From Isosphaeraceae bacterium (GTDB lineage Bacteria > Planctomycetota > Planctomycetia > Isosphaerales > Isosphaeraceae), in contig BPJS01000001.1 of the NCBI GenBank assembly GCA_026004735.1, forward strand, positions 1,550,001-1,614,000: a DNA stretch of 64,000 bases. The letters run 5' to 3'. The position numbers and the translations under genes are program-made. The notes under the pieces are model-generated. The model was not told the DNA's origin and searched no databases. It saw only the letters and a program-made list of their open reading frames with translations. Shown here in pieces: positions 53,571 to 61,933 of the stretch. Positions within the stretch are counted from its first letter, which is position 1. Every line of letters begins with the position of its first letter.

Positions 53571-54431
53571 TTAGCGTGATATCTGGCCCACGCCGGTCGG
53601 CCAAATACGCCTGAGAAATGCGGCCGACTCGGCAACCGCCTGGGCCCCCTCGGCCGACTGCCGGCTTAGCTCCACATGAACTCCACCTCGATATCCGGTT
53701 TCAGCCAGCGCCCATAGCACGGGTGGAAAGTCGATCGTTCCGGCGCCCAGAGGTAAGTGTTGGTGGACGCCGACGACCATGTCCTCGAGGTGGACGTTGA
53801 CGATGCGGTCCGCCCAGGTCCGGATCACCGACGGGATCGGCTCCGCCTCCAGGCAATGCACATGCCCGATGTCGAGCGTCAACTGGAAGGCAGGGTGCTG
53901 GAGCCGTCGGTCGAGTTCGGCATACCGTTCCATCGTGTCGACAAACATCCCTGGCTCAGGCTCGAACCCCAGGACCACGCCTACCGCGGCCGCATGATCC
54001 AGGATCGGGCCGAGCTCTTGCTTCAGCCGTGCGTACAGGACACCTTCCGGTTCTCCGGTCGACGTTGAACCCGACCAGATCGAGACCACCGACGCGCCCA
54101 GTACAACAGCCAGGTCGATCGCCCGGTTCAAGAAGTCGGCCCGTCGGGATCGCCGTCCGGGGTCGGGATCGAGGAGCGTCGGGTCGTGCTTCCGCCGCGG
54201 GTTCAGCAGAAACCGGGCTCCGGTCTCAACCACGCGATTCAGTCCGCGGCGGTCGAGCGCTTCCCGCACGGCCCGCAGTTGCCGGGCCAGATGCTCAGGA
54301 TCGTCGTAGGGATCGAGCGCCCCTGCGTCCAGCGTGATGGCAACGCTCTGGTACCCCTCATCGGCCAGCAACTCAATGGCGTCGGTCAGCCGATGGTGGG
54401 CCAACCCGTTGGTGTTGTAGCCCAGAAGCAT
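53571..54431 (-). CDS. Sugar-phosphate isomerase/epimerase-like TIM barrel (second in cluster)
   Basis: 286 residues of the xylose-isomerase-like (AP endonuclease 2) TIM-barrel superfamily. Metal-binding candidates: Glu in LGFEPEPGMFVD, Asp/His in LTLDIGHVHCLEAE, His in IVNVHLEDMVVGVHQHLPLG and Glu in GGVHVELSRQS. The N-terminus is MLLGYNTNGLAHHRLTDAIE. It is the last gene of the four-gene operon, 12 bases after the UbiA gene. Its partner at 55368 belongs to the same superfamily, but the two differ in sequence, so they probably act on different substrates. Activity unknown; metal-dependent isomerisation or epimerisation of a sugar or cyclitol is inferred. Confidence 0.85.
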   Translation of the reverse strand: MLLGYNTNGLAHHRLTDAIELLADEGYQSVAITLDAGALDPYDDPEHLARQLRAVREALDRRGLNRVVETGARFLLNPRRKHDPTLLDPDPGRRSRRADFLNRAIDLAVVLGASVVSIWSGSTSTGEPEGVLYARLKQELGPILDHAAAVGVVLGFEPEPGMFVDTMERYAELDRRLQHPAFQLTLDIGHVHCLEAEPIPSVIRTWADRIVNVHLEDMVVGVHQHLPLGAGTIDFPPVLWALAETGYRGGVHVELSRQSAEGAQAVAESAAFLRRIWPTGVGQISR

Positions 54432-54443
54432 CGCCTGCCCCCG

Positions 54444-55361
54444 TCAGGTCGCCGCAATCCGCCGCGCCAGCCAGGCCGCCGGCGGTCCCCACGCCGCGAC
54501 CAGCAGCGCCGGTATCAGCCCTCGGCACGCCAACACCAGCGCCACGTCAATCCAGACCAACGCCAAAATCCCGGTCCGGACCAGCCGCATCACGGTCCGA
54601 GGTTCCGGAGCCATGAGGGCCGGCCCCGCCGCGCGATTCACGGCCAGGGCGACCAGGGCCAGGACCAGCAGCCCCTCGGCCCGGATCCTCGGCGCGTCCA
54701 TCTCCGGCTCCGGCTTTCCGAACCCCGCCCCCGCCACGACCAGCGCCAGCCCCAGCAAGGCGACGTTCTGCAGAACCAGACCCCAGGCCACCGGTCGGCT
54801 CTGGCCGCGCGAGGTCTCGGCGCGGCTGGCCACGGTCAATCCAGCCACAAAGACTCCATAGCCGATCATCGCCCCAGCCATCGTCGCCGACCAGCCGGAC
54901 AGATCCGACCGCGCCGCGGCCATCCCCAGTCCAAGATTCAGCGCGCGGCAGGTCCCCATCGCGATCGGGCCGACCAACGTGCGACGCAGCAGCCAGTCAT
55001 ACCCGACCACCACGATCGCCAACACCCCAGCCACGATCAAGCTTGCCGTCCCCCCAGCCACCCAGGCCCAGATCGGCCCACTGCCCAGCAGCCCGGCCGC
55101 CAGCCAGCGGGCCGGACCGAGTCCGACCGCTCCCGAGGGCAGCGGCCGTTCGGGACGCTCCTGCCGGTCCACCTCCAGGTCGCAGAGGTCGTTCAGAACA
55201 ATCCCGCCCGCATAGAGCGACATCGAGGCCAGTAGAACCGGAACCCAGCGATCCAGGCGATCGAGCGGACCGCCCGCGATCAGCCAGCCGGCCAGGCCGT
55301 CGGCCGCCGCGGTCAGCACATTAGGCAACCGAACCAGCCGCAGATAGGCCCGCACCGACAT
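54444..55361 (-). CDS. UbiA-family prenyltransferase, EboC-like
   Basis: 305-residue inner-membrane enzyme with about eight helices that transfers prenyl groups to an acceptor. The first Asp-rich motif is VLNDLCDLEVDRQERPERPL, i.e. NDxxDxxxD plus the family's RPLPSG; the second motif region is weakly conserved (VVGYDWLLRRTLVGPIAMGT), as in Ebo-type members. The start SVRAYLRLVRLPNVLTAAAD is characteristic. It follows the TIM-barrel gene at 55368 by six bases. UbiA-like EboC belongs to ebo clusters; other UbiA proteins act in quinone, chlorophyll or archaeal-type lipid synthesis. The acceptor here is unknown; a cyclitol phosphate is a hypothesis from context. Confidence 0.88.
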   Translation of the reverse strand: MSVRAYLRLVRLPNVLTAAADGLAGWLIAGGPLDRLDRWVPVLLASMSLYAGGIVLNDLCDLEVDRQERPERPLPSGAVGLGPARWLAAGLLGSGPIWAWVAGGTASLIVAGVLAIVVVGYDWLLRRTLVGPIAMGTCRALNLGLGMAAARSDLSGWSATMAGAMIGYGVFVAGLTVASRAETSRGQSRPVAWGLVLQNVALLGLALVVAGAGFGKPEPEMDAPRIRAEGLLVLALVALAVNRAAGPALMAPEPRTVMRLVRTGILALVWIDVALVLACRGLIPALLVAAWGPPAAWLARRIAAT

Positions 55362-55367
55362 CGCCAG

Positions 55368-56207
55368 CTAGCTCAACAACGGCGCGCAGACGCGAAACGC
55401 CTCCCGCGCGGCCCCATCGGGATCGTCCACAAACGGATACAATTCGACGGTGACCCAGCCCTCGTAGCCGATCCCCCGAATCGCCTCGAAGACCGAGCCA
55501 AAATCAATCGCCCCCGTCCCCGGAACCAGATGGTGATGGACCCGGGTCGCCGCAATATCCTCGACGTGAAAATGGCGTATCTGAGACGCTAGCTTGCGGA
55601 TCTGGGCCGGAATGTCCTCGCCCATGCAAAACGCATGGCCGACGTCGAAATTGAGGCCCACGGCAGGCGACCCAACGCGCTCGGCGACCTCGAGATACTG
55701 GTCCGTCGTCTCGATCAACAGCCCTGGCTCCGGCTCGATCAACAAACCGACACCGCACGCTTCAGCGTGTTCGGCCAACGGCTTGAGAACCTCCACAAAC
55801 AGGTCGATCGCCGCCGACCGGCTCTGGCCCAGTGCTAGCGGCCCACCCGGCTCGGTCGTGATGTGCGGCGCTCCCAGCTCCGCGCAAAGCGAGAGCGCTC
55901 GCCGGGTGTGGTCAATGCGGACCCGGCGATACCCTTCGTCCGGCTCGATAAACGACGGATACCAGTAAGGCTGCCGGTAGTCGGCGATCGCGTTCATCAT
56001 GAAGGCGTTGACGTTGGAAAACGCCAGGCCGGTTCGCTCCATCACCGCCCGGATCTCGCGCTTGGTTTCGGGCAGCAAGCCCGCGGGCCAGGCGTGGGGC
56101 ACGTCCGCCATCAACTCCAGACCGGCGTAGCCCAGCGACCGGATGCGCTCGGCGGCCTCGGCAAACGGATACTTCATGTACGCATTGGTGCTGAAGGCCA
56201 GTTTCAC
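55368..56207 (-). CDS. Sugar-phosphate isomerase/epimerase-like TIM barrel, EboE-like
   Basis: 279 residues. Start VKLAFSTNAYMKYPFAEAAE, LGYAGLELMADVPHAW, and catalytic metal ligands in GVGLLIEPEPGLLIE (Glu), GLNFDVGHAFCMGED (Asp, His), IRHFHVEDIAATRVHHHL (His) and GWVTVELYPFVDD (Glu). The GTG start at 56207 overlaps the TGA of the inositol-phosphate synthase gene by four bases (GTGA), with GAGG five bases upstream, so translation is coupled. Together they probably catalyse consecutive or linked steps. Homologous in superfamily to EboE of ebo clusters; true orthology needs a tree. Confidence 0.87.
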   Translation of the reverse strand: MKLAFSTNAYMKYPFAEAAERIRSLGYAGLELMADVPHAWPAGLLPETKREIRAVMERTGLAFSNVNAFMMNAIADYRQPYWYPSFIEPDEGYRRVRIDHTRRALSLCAELGAPHITTEPGGPLALGQSRSAAIDLFVEVLKPLAEHAEACGVGLLIEPEPGLLIETTDQYLEVAERVGSPAVGLNFDVGHAFCMGEDIPAQIRKLASQIRHFHVEDIAATRVHHHLVPGTGAIDFGSVFEAIRGIGYEGWVTVELYPFVDDPDGAAREAFRVCAPLLS

Positions 56208-57424
56208 GTTGTCCTCGGCCCCTTCTGGGCCCACTGCTCGAGCAAGGCGGTCTGCCGGAAAAAGTCGTTGTCTTCCATGCCCTCGGGGCTTTTGAAAAAC
56301 GGAGCGAATGCCCGGATCAATCCGGTCTCGTTGCGCTGCTTAGCCACGTCGGCCAGCCGAACCAGATCGATCGCCAGCGGCGCCGCCAGCAGGCTGTCGC
56401 AACCTTGCCAGATGAACTGCAAGGTCATTGGCGTTCCCAGAAATCCCTGAAAGTGAATATGGTCCCAGGCCGTCTTCCAGTCGCCCATGTCGGGGATGTT
56501 TTCGATGGTCACCAGCGTGGTCGGTCGGTAGCCGAGAATCTGGTGGACGACCTGATCCTTGCTGCCGACCTTGGCCGCCTTGTTCTCGGGGTCGTCGAGG
56601 ACCAGCGCATCGCGGTTCCCGAAGATGTTGTGGCCGACCCAGCTCAACACCTTCAGGTTGCGGTGGACGAACATCGGCGCGAGAACCGTCTTCATCAGGG
56701 TTTCGCCGGTCTTGCCGTCCTTGCCGGCGTGGAGCGCGCCTTGAGCCTCGGCAAGCTGATACGCCGCCGGAAACGAGGCTCCCAGGCTCGGCGTGAAATT
56801 GATGTAGCTATGTCCGCTCCGAAACGCGGCCAGCGCGTAGAGGCTGCTCGGCGGCAACCGTGGCGGATCGGCGCTGGCCAGGCTCGCATTGAGCCGATCC
56901 CAGGTCGGCGGAAACTCCTTCGCGGAAAGCGGCGGCTCGGTGCTGGAGACATTCAGTACGACCACATGATCGAGCCGCTCGCGGGCCGCGAACGCGTCGA
57001 TATCGGCCGTCAGCCGATCCAGGACGGCCGCCAGCGGAAGCCGTTCCTCATCGGGTGCCCAGTCCGCCAATCGGGCGATCGTCGCGCCTGCATTCCGAAT
57101 CGTCCCCGGACGGACCCGCGAGGTCGCCGCGGCCAGCTCCTCGGAACAGGCCATCAGCAGTTCCCGGTCGAGAACGCCCGAGATCGCCCGAAACTCCTCG
57201 GCCGATCGCATCAAGGAACCCGCCCGGATTTCGTGGCCACCCACCACCAGGTCGGCCGGCTCGGGGCGGTTCAGATGCCCGAAGGCCGGCCGCTCGCTCA
57301 CCAGAGCCGTCCGATCCCGCAGCCCCTTGGCCATCGCCGCCAGGCCGACCGTGATCATGGTGGCAACACCGCCGAATGCGCCAATCAGCCAAAGACCCAC
57401 GCGGCGCCCGGACGTCGCGCTCAT
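56204..57424 (-). CDS. myo-Inositol-1-phosphate synthase (inositol-3-phosphate synthase)
   Basis: 406 residues. NAD-dependent cyclisation of glucose 6-phosphate to 1D-myo-inositol 3-phosphate. NAD site LWLIGAFGGVATMITVGLAA; conserved blocks VVLNVSSTEPPL, FTPSLGASFPAAYQLAEAQG, GKDGKTGETLMKTVLAPMF, and SWVGHNIFGNRDALVLDDP followed by ENKAAKVGSKD, which hold the active-site lysines and aspartates. Size is that of bacterial/archaeal enzymes. Inositol is uncommon in bacteria outside some lineages. The gene opens the operon with two TIM-barrel proteins and UbiA. ATG at 57424 chosen; a TTG 21 bases upstream is possible. Divergent from the carbamoyltransferase gene. Confidence 0.93.
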   Translation of the reverse strand: MSATSGRRVGLWLIGAFGGVATMITVGLAAMAKGLRDRTALVSERPAFGHLNRPEPADLVVGGHEIRAGSLMRSAEEFRAISGVLDRELLMACSEELAAATSRVRPGTIRNAGATIARLADWAPDEERLPLAAVLDRLTADIDAFAARERLDHVVVLNVSSTEPPLSAKEFPPTWDRLNASLASADPPRLPPSSLYALAAFRSGHSYINFTPSLGASFPAAYQLAEAQGALHAGKDGKTGETLMKTVLAPMFVHRNLKVLSWVGHNIFGNRDALVLDDPENKAAKVGSKDQVVHQILGYRPTTLVTIENIPDMGDWKTAWDHIHFQGFLGTPMTLQFIWQGCDSLLAAPLAIDLVRLADVAKQRNETGLIRAFAPFFKSPEGMEDNDFFRQTALLEQWAQKGPRTT

Positions 57425-57645
57425 GCCTCGATAACCTTTCACCAAAAACGATCGGAGAGGGCAGGGGGGGGAGTACGGCGGGAGGCTGCTTCAGGCGGGA
57501 TCGGCGGTCTCGCGTCGGATCAGCATTATGTAGCCTCGACCCTGCGGTATCAACCAGACGCGGGCCGCGCTCTGGCGGTTGTCGGGTCGACCCACCTCTG
57601 CATACGATCAGCACAGGATTTTATCTAACCTGCTCGTCCTGCCTC

Positions 57646-59499
57646 ATGACCTCCATTCTGGGCATCTCCGCCTTCTATCACGATAGCGCCGCGGCCTTGG
57701 TCGTCGACGGCCGGATCGTTGCCGCCGCCCAGGAGGAGCGTTTCACACGCACCAAGCACGACGCCGGCTTCCCGACCCAGGCCATCGCCTACTGCCTGGC
57801 CGAAGCCTGCCTCCGACCTGAACAGCTCGATTACGTCGCCTTCTACGATAAGCCGTTCACCAAATTCGAACGCCTGCTGGAGACCTATCTCGCCTATGCA
57901 CCCGCCGGTTTCCGCAGTTTCCGCCTGGCCATGCCGATCTGGCTCCGGGAAAAGCTCCACCTCCGCCGGATCATCCGCCGCAACCTGCCGGGCCTGGAGC
58001 GGGCGCGGCTGGTCTTCCCCGACCACCACCAAAGCCACGCCGCTAGCGCCTTTTACCCCTCGCCCTATGACCAGGCCGCGATTCTGACCCTCGACGGCGT
58101 CGGTGAGTGGAGCACCACGACCTACGGCGTCGGTGAGGGCAGCCAGATCCGCCTCATCGACGAAATCCGCTTCCCCCACTCACTCGGACTGCTCTATTCG
58201 GCCTTTACCTACTACTGCGGCTTCAAGGTCAACAGCGGTGAATACAAACTGATGGGCCTGGCGCCCTACGGGCAACCGGTCTACCGCGATCTGATCCTCG
58301 ACAAACTGATCGACCTGCGGCCCGATGGCAGCTTCTGGCTCAACATGGACTACTTCACCTATTGCCAGGGTCTGACCATGACCGGCCGTCGGTTCGACCG
58401 CCTCATGGGCGGGCCAGCCCGCCGACCCGAGTCCCGCATCGAACCCCGCCACATGGATCTGGCAGCTTCGATCCAGGCGGTCACCGAAGAGGCCATGCTC
58501 CGCCTCGGCCGGCACGTTCATCAGCGGACCGGTCTCTCGCGGCTGGTCCTGGCCGGGGGGGTGGCCCTCAATTGCGTCGCCAACGGGCGGCTGCTACGCG
58601 AAGGCCCCTTCGACGATCTCTGGATCCAACCGGCCGCCGGCGACGCCGGCGGCGCCTTGGGCGCGGCCCTGTTCGTCTGGCACCAACTCCTCGAACGCCC
58701 TCGCTACCCCAACGGCCGCGACACCCAGCAGGGAAGCCTGCTCGGTCCGGCCTTCGATGACCTGGCCATCGAATCCGCGCTCGACCAGTCCGGCTTGAGT
58801 GCCCGTCGGCTCGAATCGGAGGCCGACTTGCTCGACACCGTCGCGGCCCTGCTCGACGACGGCAAGGTCGTCGGCTGGTTCCAGGGCCGGATGGAATTCG
58901 GACCCCGCGCGCTCGGCTCGCGTTCCATCCTCGGAGATCCACGCCGCCCCGACATGCAATCGCGCATGAACCTCAAGATCAAATATCGCGAAAGCTTCCG
59001 CCCGTTCGCACCCAGCGTCCTCCAGACCGAAGCCGCCCACTGGTTCGCCCTCGACCCCCGCCACGAAAGCCCGTACATGCTCCTGACCGCACCGGTGCGC
59101 GACTGCCATCGGCTCCAACCGTCCGAAGCGGAACAGCGTCGGATGGCTAGCGATCCCGACTTGCTCCAGCGCGTCAACGTCGTGCGATCGACGATCCCCG
59201 CCGTGACTCACGTCGACTACAGCGCCCGCCTCCAGACGGTCGACCCCGAGCGCTTCCCCCGATTCCACGCCTTGCTGACCGCCTTCCACCGCCGGACCGG
59301 CTGCCCGGTGCTGATCAACACCAGCTTCAACGTCCGCGGCGAACCGATCGTCTGCACCCCCGAGGACGCGATCCGCTGCTTCCGTTCGACCGAGATGGAT
59401 GCACTTGTCCTCGGCGATCATCTGGTCGTCCGCCGCTCGGGCGACCGCCTCCACGAAGCCGAACGCGAGGCCCATCTAGCGCGCTTCGAGCTCGATTGA
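57646..59499 (+). CDS. Carbamoyltransferase, NodU/TobZ family
   Basis: 618 residues. The N-terminal ASKHA-fold YrdC-like/Kae1-like domain (ILGISAFYHDSAAALVVDGR; VFPDHHQSHAASAFYPSPYD with metal histidines; LTLDGVGEWST) is followed by the carbamoyltransferase C-domain (GWFQGRMEFGPRALGSRSIL; CPVLINTSFNVRGEPIVCTP). It transfers carbamoyl from carbamoyl phosphate, via carbamoyl-AMP, to a sugar or secondary metabolite; acceptor unknown. It leads a compact operon with SxtJ (19 bases) and DUF5989 (7 bases), a trio seen in several bacterial phyla. Divergent from the inositol-phosphate synthase operon across 221 bases. Confidence 0.95.
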   Translation: MTSILGISAFYHDSAAALVVDGRIVAAAQEERFTRTKHDAGFPTQAIAYCLAEACLRPEQLDYVAFYDKPFTKFERLLETYLAYAPAGFRSFRLAMPIWLREKLHLRRIIRRNLPGLERARLVFPDHHQSHAASAFYPSPYDQAAILTLDGVGEWSTTTYGVGEGSQIRLIDEIRFPHSLGLLYSAFTYYCGFKVNSGEYKLMGLAPYGQPVYRDLILDKLIDLRPDGSFWLNMDYFTYCQGLTMTGRRFDRLMGGPARRPESRIEPRHMDLAASIQAVTEEAMLRLGRHVHQRTGLSRLVLAGGVALNCVANGRLLREGPFDDLWIQPAAGDAGGALGAALFVWHQLLERPRYPNGRDTQQGSLLGPAFDDLAIESALDQSGLSARRLESEADLLDTVAALLDDGKVVGWFQGRMEFGPRALGSRSILGDPRRPDMQSRMNLKIKYRESFRPFAPSVLQTEAAHWFALDPRHESPYMLLTAPVRDCHRLQPSEAEQRRMASDPDLLQRVNVVRSTIPAVTHVDYSARLQTVDPERFPRFHALLTAFHRRTGCPVLINTSFNVRGEPIVCTPEDAIRCFRSTEMDALVLGDHLVVRRSGDRLHEAEREAHLARFELD

Positions 59500-59518
59500 C
59501 GCTTGCGAGACGTCCCGC

Positions 59519-59935
59519 ATGAATTGGTCCGACCTGCCTCGCAACCCCTCGCCGCGTACCCTCCGCCAGTTCGGCCTGCTCGGCCTGCTGATCCTCGGGG
59601 GACTGGCCGCTTGGCGGCTGGCCTCCCACGGACCAGGTCCCGGCGCGGCCGTTCTCGGGCTGGTGGCGTTGCTGCTCGGTACGCTGGGCCTCGCCGCTCC
59701 GCGCTGGCTCCGACCGATCTTCGTCGGCTGGATGATGCTGGCCTTCCCGGTCGGCTGGCTGCTCTCGCAACTGGCCCTGGCGCTCATCTATTATGGAGTC
59801 CTGACCCCGATCGGCCTGGCCTTGCGGGCCACCGGCCGCGATCCCCTGTCCCTACGCAAGCCGCCGGGCGCTCGAAGTTATTGGGTTCCCAAGTCGACGC
59901 CCCACGACGTGCGGAGATACTTCCGCCAGTATTGA
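59519..59935 (+). CDS. SxtJ family membrane protein
   Basis: 138 residues with about three or four membrane helices (FGLLGLLILGGLAAWRLASH; AAVLGLVALLLGTLGLAAPR; IFVGWMMLAFPVGWLLSQLA) and a conserved tail SYWVPKSTPHDVRRYFRQY. Matches SxtJ, a small protein of the saxitoxin cluster whose role is unknown and which usually neighbours a carbamoyltransferase, as here. It begins 19 bases after the carbamoyltransferase stop. Confidence 0.85.
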   Translation: MNWSDLPRNPSPRTLRQFGLLGLLILGGLAAWRLASHGPGPGAAVLGLVALLLGTLGLAAPRWLRPIFVGWMMLAFPVGWLLSQLALALIYYGVLTPIGLALRATGRDPLSLRKPPGARSYWVPKSTPHDVRRYFRQY

Positions 59936-59942
59936 GCCACCG

Positions 59943-60137
59943 ATGGACCCCAAACCACCCAGCGAGTTCGAAAAAGCCGGCGGCGACGACCTCCCGCTCC
60001 ACGTCGAGTTCGTGGAGTTTTTGCGCTATAACAAGAAATGGTGGCTGTGGCCGCTGGTCATCATGCTGGCGCTGATGGGTCTTCTGATCATGCTCTCGCA
60101 GACCTCGCTGGCGCCGTTTATCTACACCCTGTTCTGA
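59943..60137 (+). CDS. DUF5989 family small membrane protein
   Basis: 64 residues: a charged N-terminal part (HVEFVEFLRYNKKWWLWPLV) then one membrane helix (IMLALMGLLIMLSQTSLAPF). This is the DUF5989 pattern, a partner of SxtJ and carbamoyltransferase. It starts seven bases after the SxtJ stop, indicating tight co-translation. Confidence 0.85.
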   Translation: MDPKPPSEFEKAGGDDLPLHVEFVEFLRYNKKWWLWPLVIMLALMGLLIMLSQTSLAPFIYTLF

Positions 60138-60224
60138 ACCGGGCCCCAATCCCGTCCCGACCCGAAGGGCCAAACTTCAAGCCGCTCCGGAGTTCGCTAT
60201 TGTCCCGGGCGGCGGCCTGGCCGG

Positions 60225-61868
60225 TTAGGTCGTGACCTCGGATTCAGCCGCACGAAACGCGATGTGCCGCGCCCAGGCTGGGTCGGTCTCGGGATAGTCG
60301 GAACGCCAGTGGACGCCGCGGGACTCGGTTCGCTGGGCCGCCGCGGCAATCATCAGGCGAGCGACCGTCAGCATGTTCTGAAGAATCCAGCCTTCGGGAT
60401 TGTCGAAGGTGTGGGGCAGCACGTATCCGCACCAGTAGTCTACTTGGCGGGCCGAATCGGCCAGCCCGGCAGCGTCGCGGGTGATCCCCACCCGCCTCCA
60501 CATCAGGGACCGCAGCGCGTTGCGGATATCCGCCAGATCGAGCACTCGGCGCGGCTCGACCCGTCGGTTCGGCACCTCCAGGTTCGGCACCTCGAGCGCG
60601 ACCGGACCGCGTGCGTCGAGCTCGCGGGTGATGTCCTCGGCGGCTCGCGCGCCAAAAACCAACCCCTCCAGCAGACTGTTCGACGCCAGCCGATTGGCGC
60701 CATGCAGTCCCGAGGAGCTGACCTCACCGGCCGCCCACAGACCGGGCAGCGTTGTGCGCCCATCGAGATCGACCGTCGCCCCGCCAATGAAGTAGTGCGC
60801 GCCGGGTCGGACCGGAATTGGATCGGTCGCTAGATCCAGGTCAAATCCGCGCAGGAGAGCGGCGATCCCCGGAAACCGGGAACGAACATGCGTGGGGTCG
60901 AGGTGCGATAAGTCCAGATAGACGCACGGATGCTGCGTCCGCTGCATCACCGCGACGATGGCCCGCGAGACATCGTCGCGCGGCGCCAGTTCGGCCAGCG
61001 GATGAAACTCGGGCATGAACCGACGGCCATCGCGGTCGCGGAGCTGCGCGCCCTCGCCCCGCAGCGCCTCGGTCAGCAGATGACGCGACGACCCCGCGAC
61101 GTAGAGCACCGTCGGATGAAACTGCATAAATTCCATGTCACGCAGCTCGGCGCCCGCTCGAAAGGCAATCGCGTGGCCGTCGCCGGTCGCAATTTCGGGG
61201 TTGGTGCTCTCGCGGTAGAGCTGGCCCGCCCCCCCCGTCGCCAGCAACGTCGCCGCCGCCCAGACCAGCGACAGCCCCCTTCGCTGATCCCACACCAGCG
61301 CTCCTCGGACCCGCCCCTCGTGCGTCAGCAGATCGACCGTAAAACTGTTCTGCCAGATCCGGATGTGCGGCTGAGTCCGCACCCGCGCAATGATCGCGCG
61401 CATCATCTCCCGACCCGTCGCATCACCCAGCGCGTGCACAATCCGCGCGTGCGAGTGACCGCCTTCGCGCCCCAACGCGATCTGGCCATCGACTTCGTCA
61501 AAATGCGTGCCCCAGGCACGCAGCTCCGCAATTCGCTCGGGCGCCTCCCGAACCACCTCGGCAACCACCGCCGGGTCGCAGAGTCCCTTCCCCGCGGCCA
61601 GCGTATCGGCTATGTGGTCGTCGAACCGATCCTCGGGATCGACCACCCCCGCGATCCCACCCTGAGCATACGCGCTGTTGCTCTCTGCTAGGCGATCCTT
61701 GGTCGCCACCAGAACCCGGTAGCGTTCGGGAATCCCCAGCGCCGCCCGCAGGCCGGCGACCCCCCCGCCCAGAATCAACACATCCACGAAGTGATGCGGT
61801 AGCTCACGCAGGTCGAAGGCCGCCAGATAACGTCGCGGCGGCGCAAACGCGTCAGAAACCTCGTCCAT
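60225..61868 (-). CDS. nadB: L-aspartate oxidase
   Basis: 547-residue FAD enzyme that oxidises L-aspartate to iminoaspartate for quinolinate and NAD synthesis. FAD site VLILGGGVAGLRAALGIPER, the nearby NSAYAQGGIAGVVDPEDRFD, catalytic-site regions RIVHALGDATGREMM and MEFMQFHPTVLYV, HYFIGGATVDLDGRTTLPGL and EVSSSGLHGANRLASNSLLE. Length is normal and all key blocks are present. nadA and nadC are not in the window. Its 3' end is convergent with the DUF5989 gene. Confidence 0.95.
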   Translation of the reverse strand: MDEVSDAFAPPRRYLAAFDLRELPHHFVDVLILGGGVAGLRAALGIPERYRVLVATKDRLAESNSAYAQGGIAGVVDPEDRFDDHIADTLAAGKGLCDPAVVAEVVREAPERIAELRAWGTHFDEVDGQIALGREGGHSHARIVHALGDATGREMMRAIIARVRTQPHIRIWQNSFTVDLLTHEGRVRGALVWDQRRGLSLVWAAATLLATGGAGQLYRESTNPEIATGDGHAIAFRAGAELRDMEFMQFHPTVLYVAGSSRHLLTEALRGEGAQLRDRDGRRFMPEFHPLAELAPRDDVSRAIVAVMQRTQHPCVYLDLSHLDPTHVRSRFPGIAALLRGFDLDLATDPIPVRPGAHYFIGGATVDLDGRTTLPGLWAAGEVSSSGLHGANRLASNSLLEGLVFGARAAEDITRELDARGPVALEVPNLEVPNRRVEPRRVLDLADIRNALRSLMWRRVGITRDAAGLADSARQVDYWCGYVLPHTFDNPEGWILQNMLTVARLMIAAAAQRTESRGVHWRSDYPETDPAWARHIAFRAAESEVTT

Positions 61869-61933
61869 CGTCGGTCAGTGTCTCCCCGGGCCACGAGGCC
61901 TGGATCACGCCAGGCTCCGCGACCGGGTCGCTC

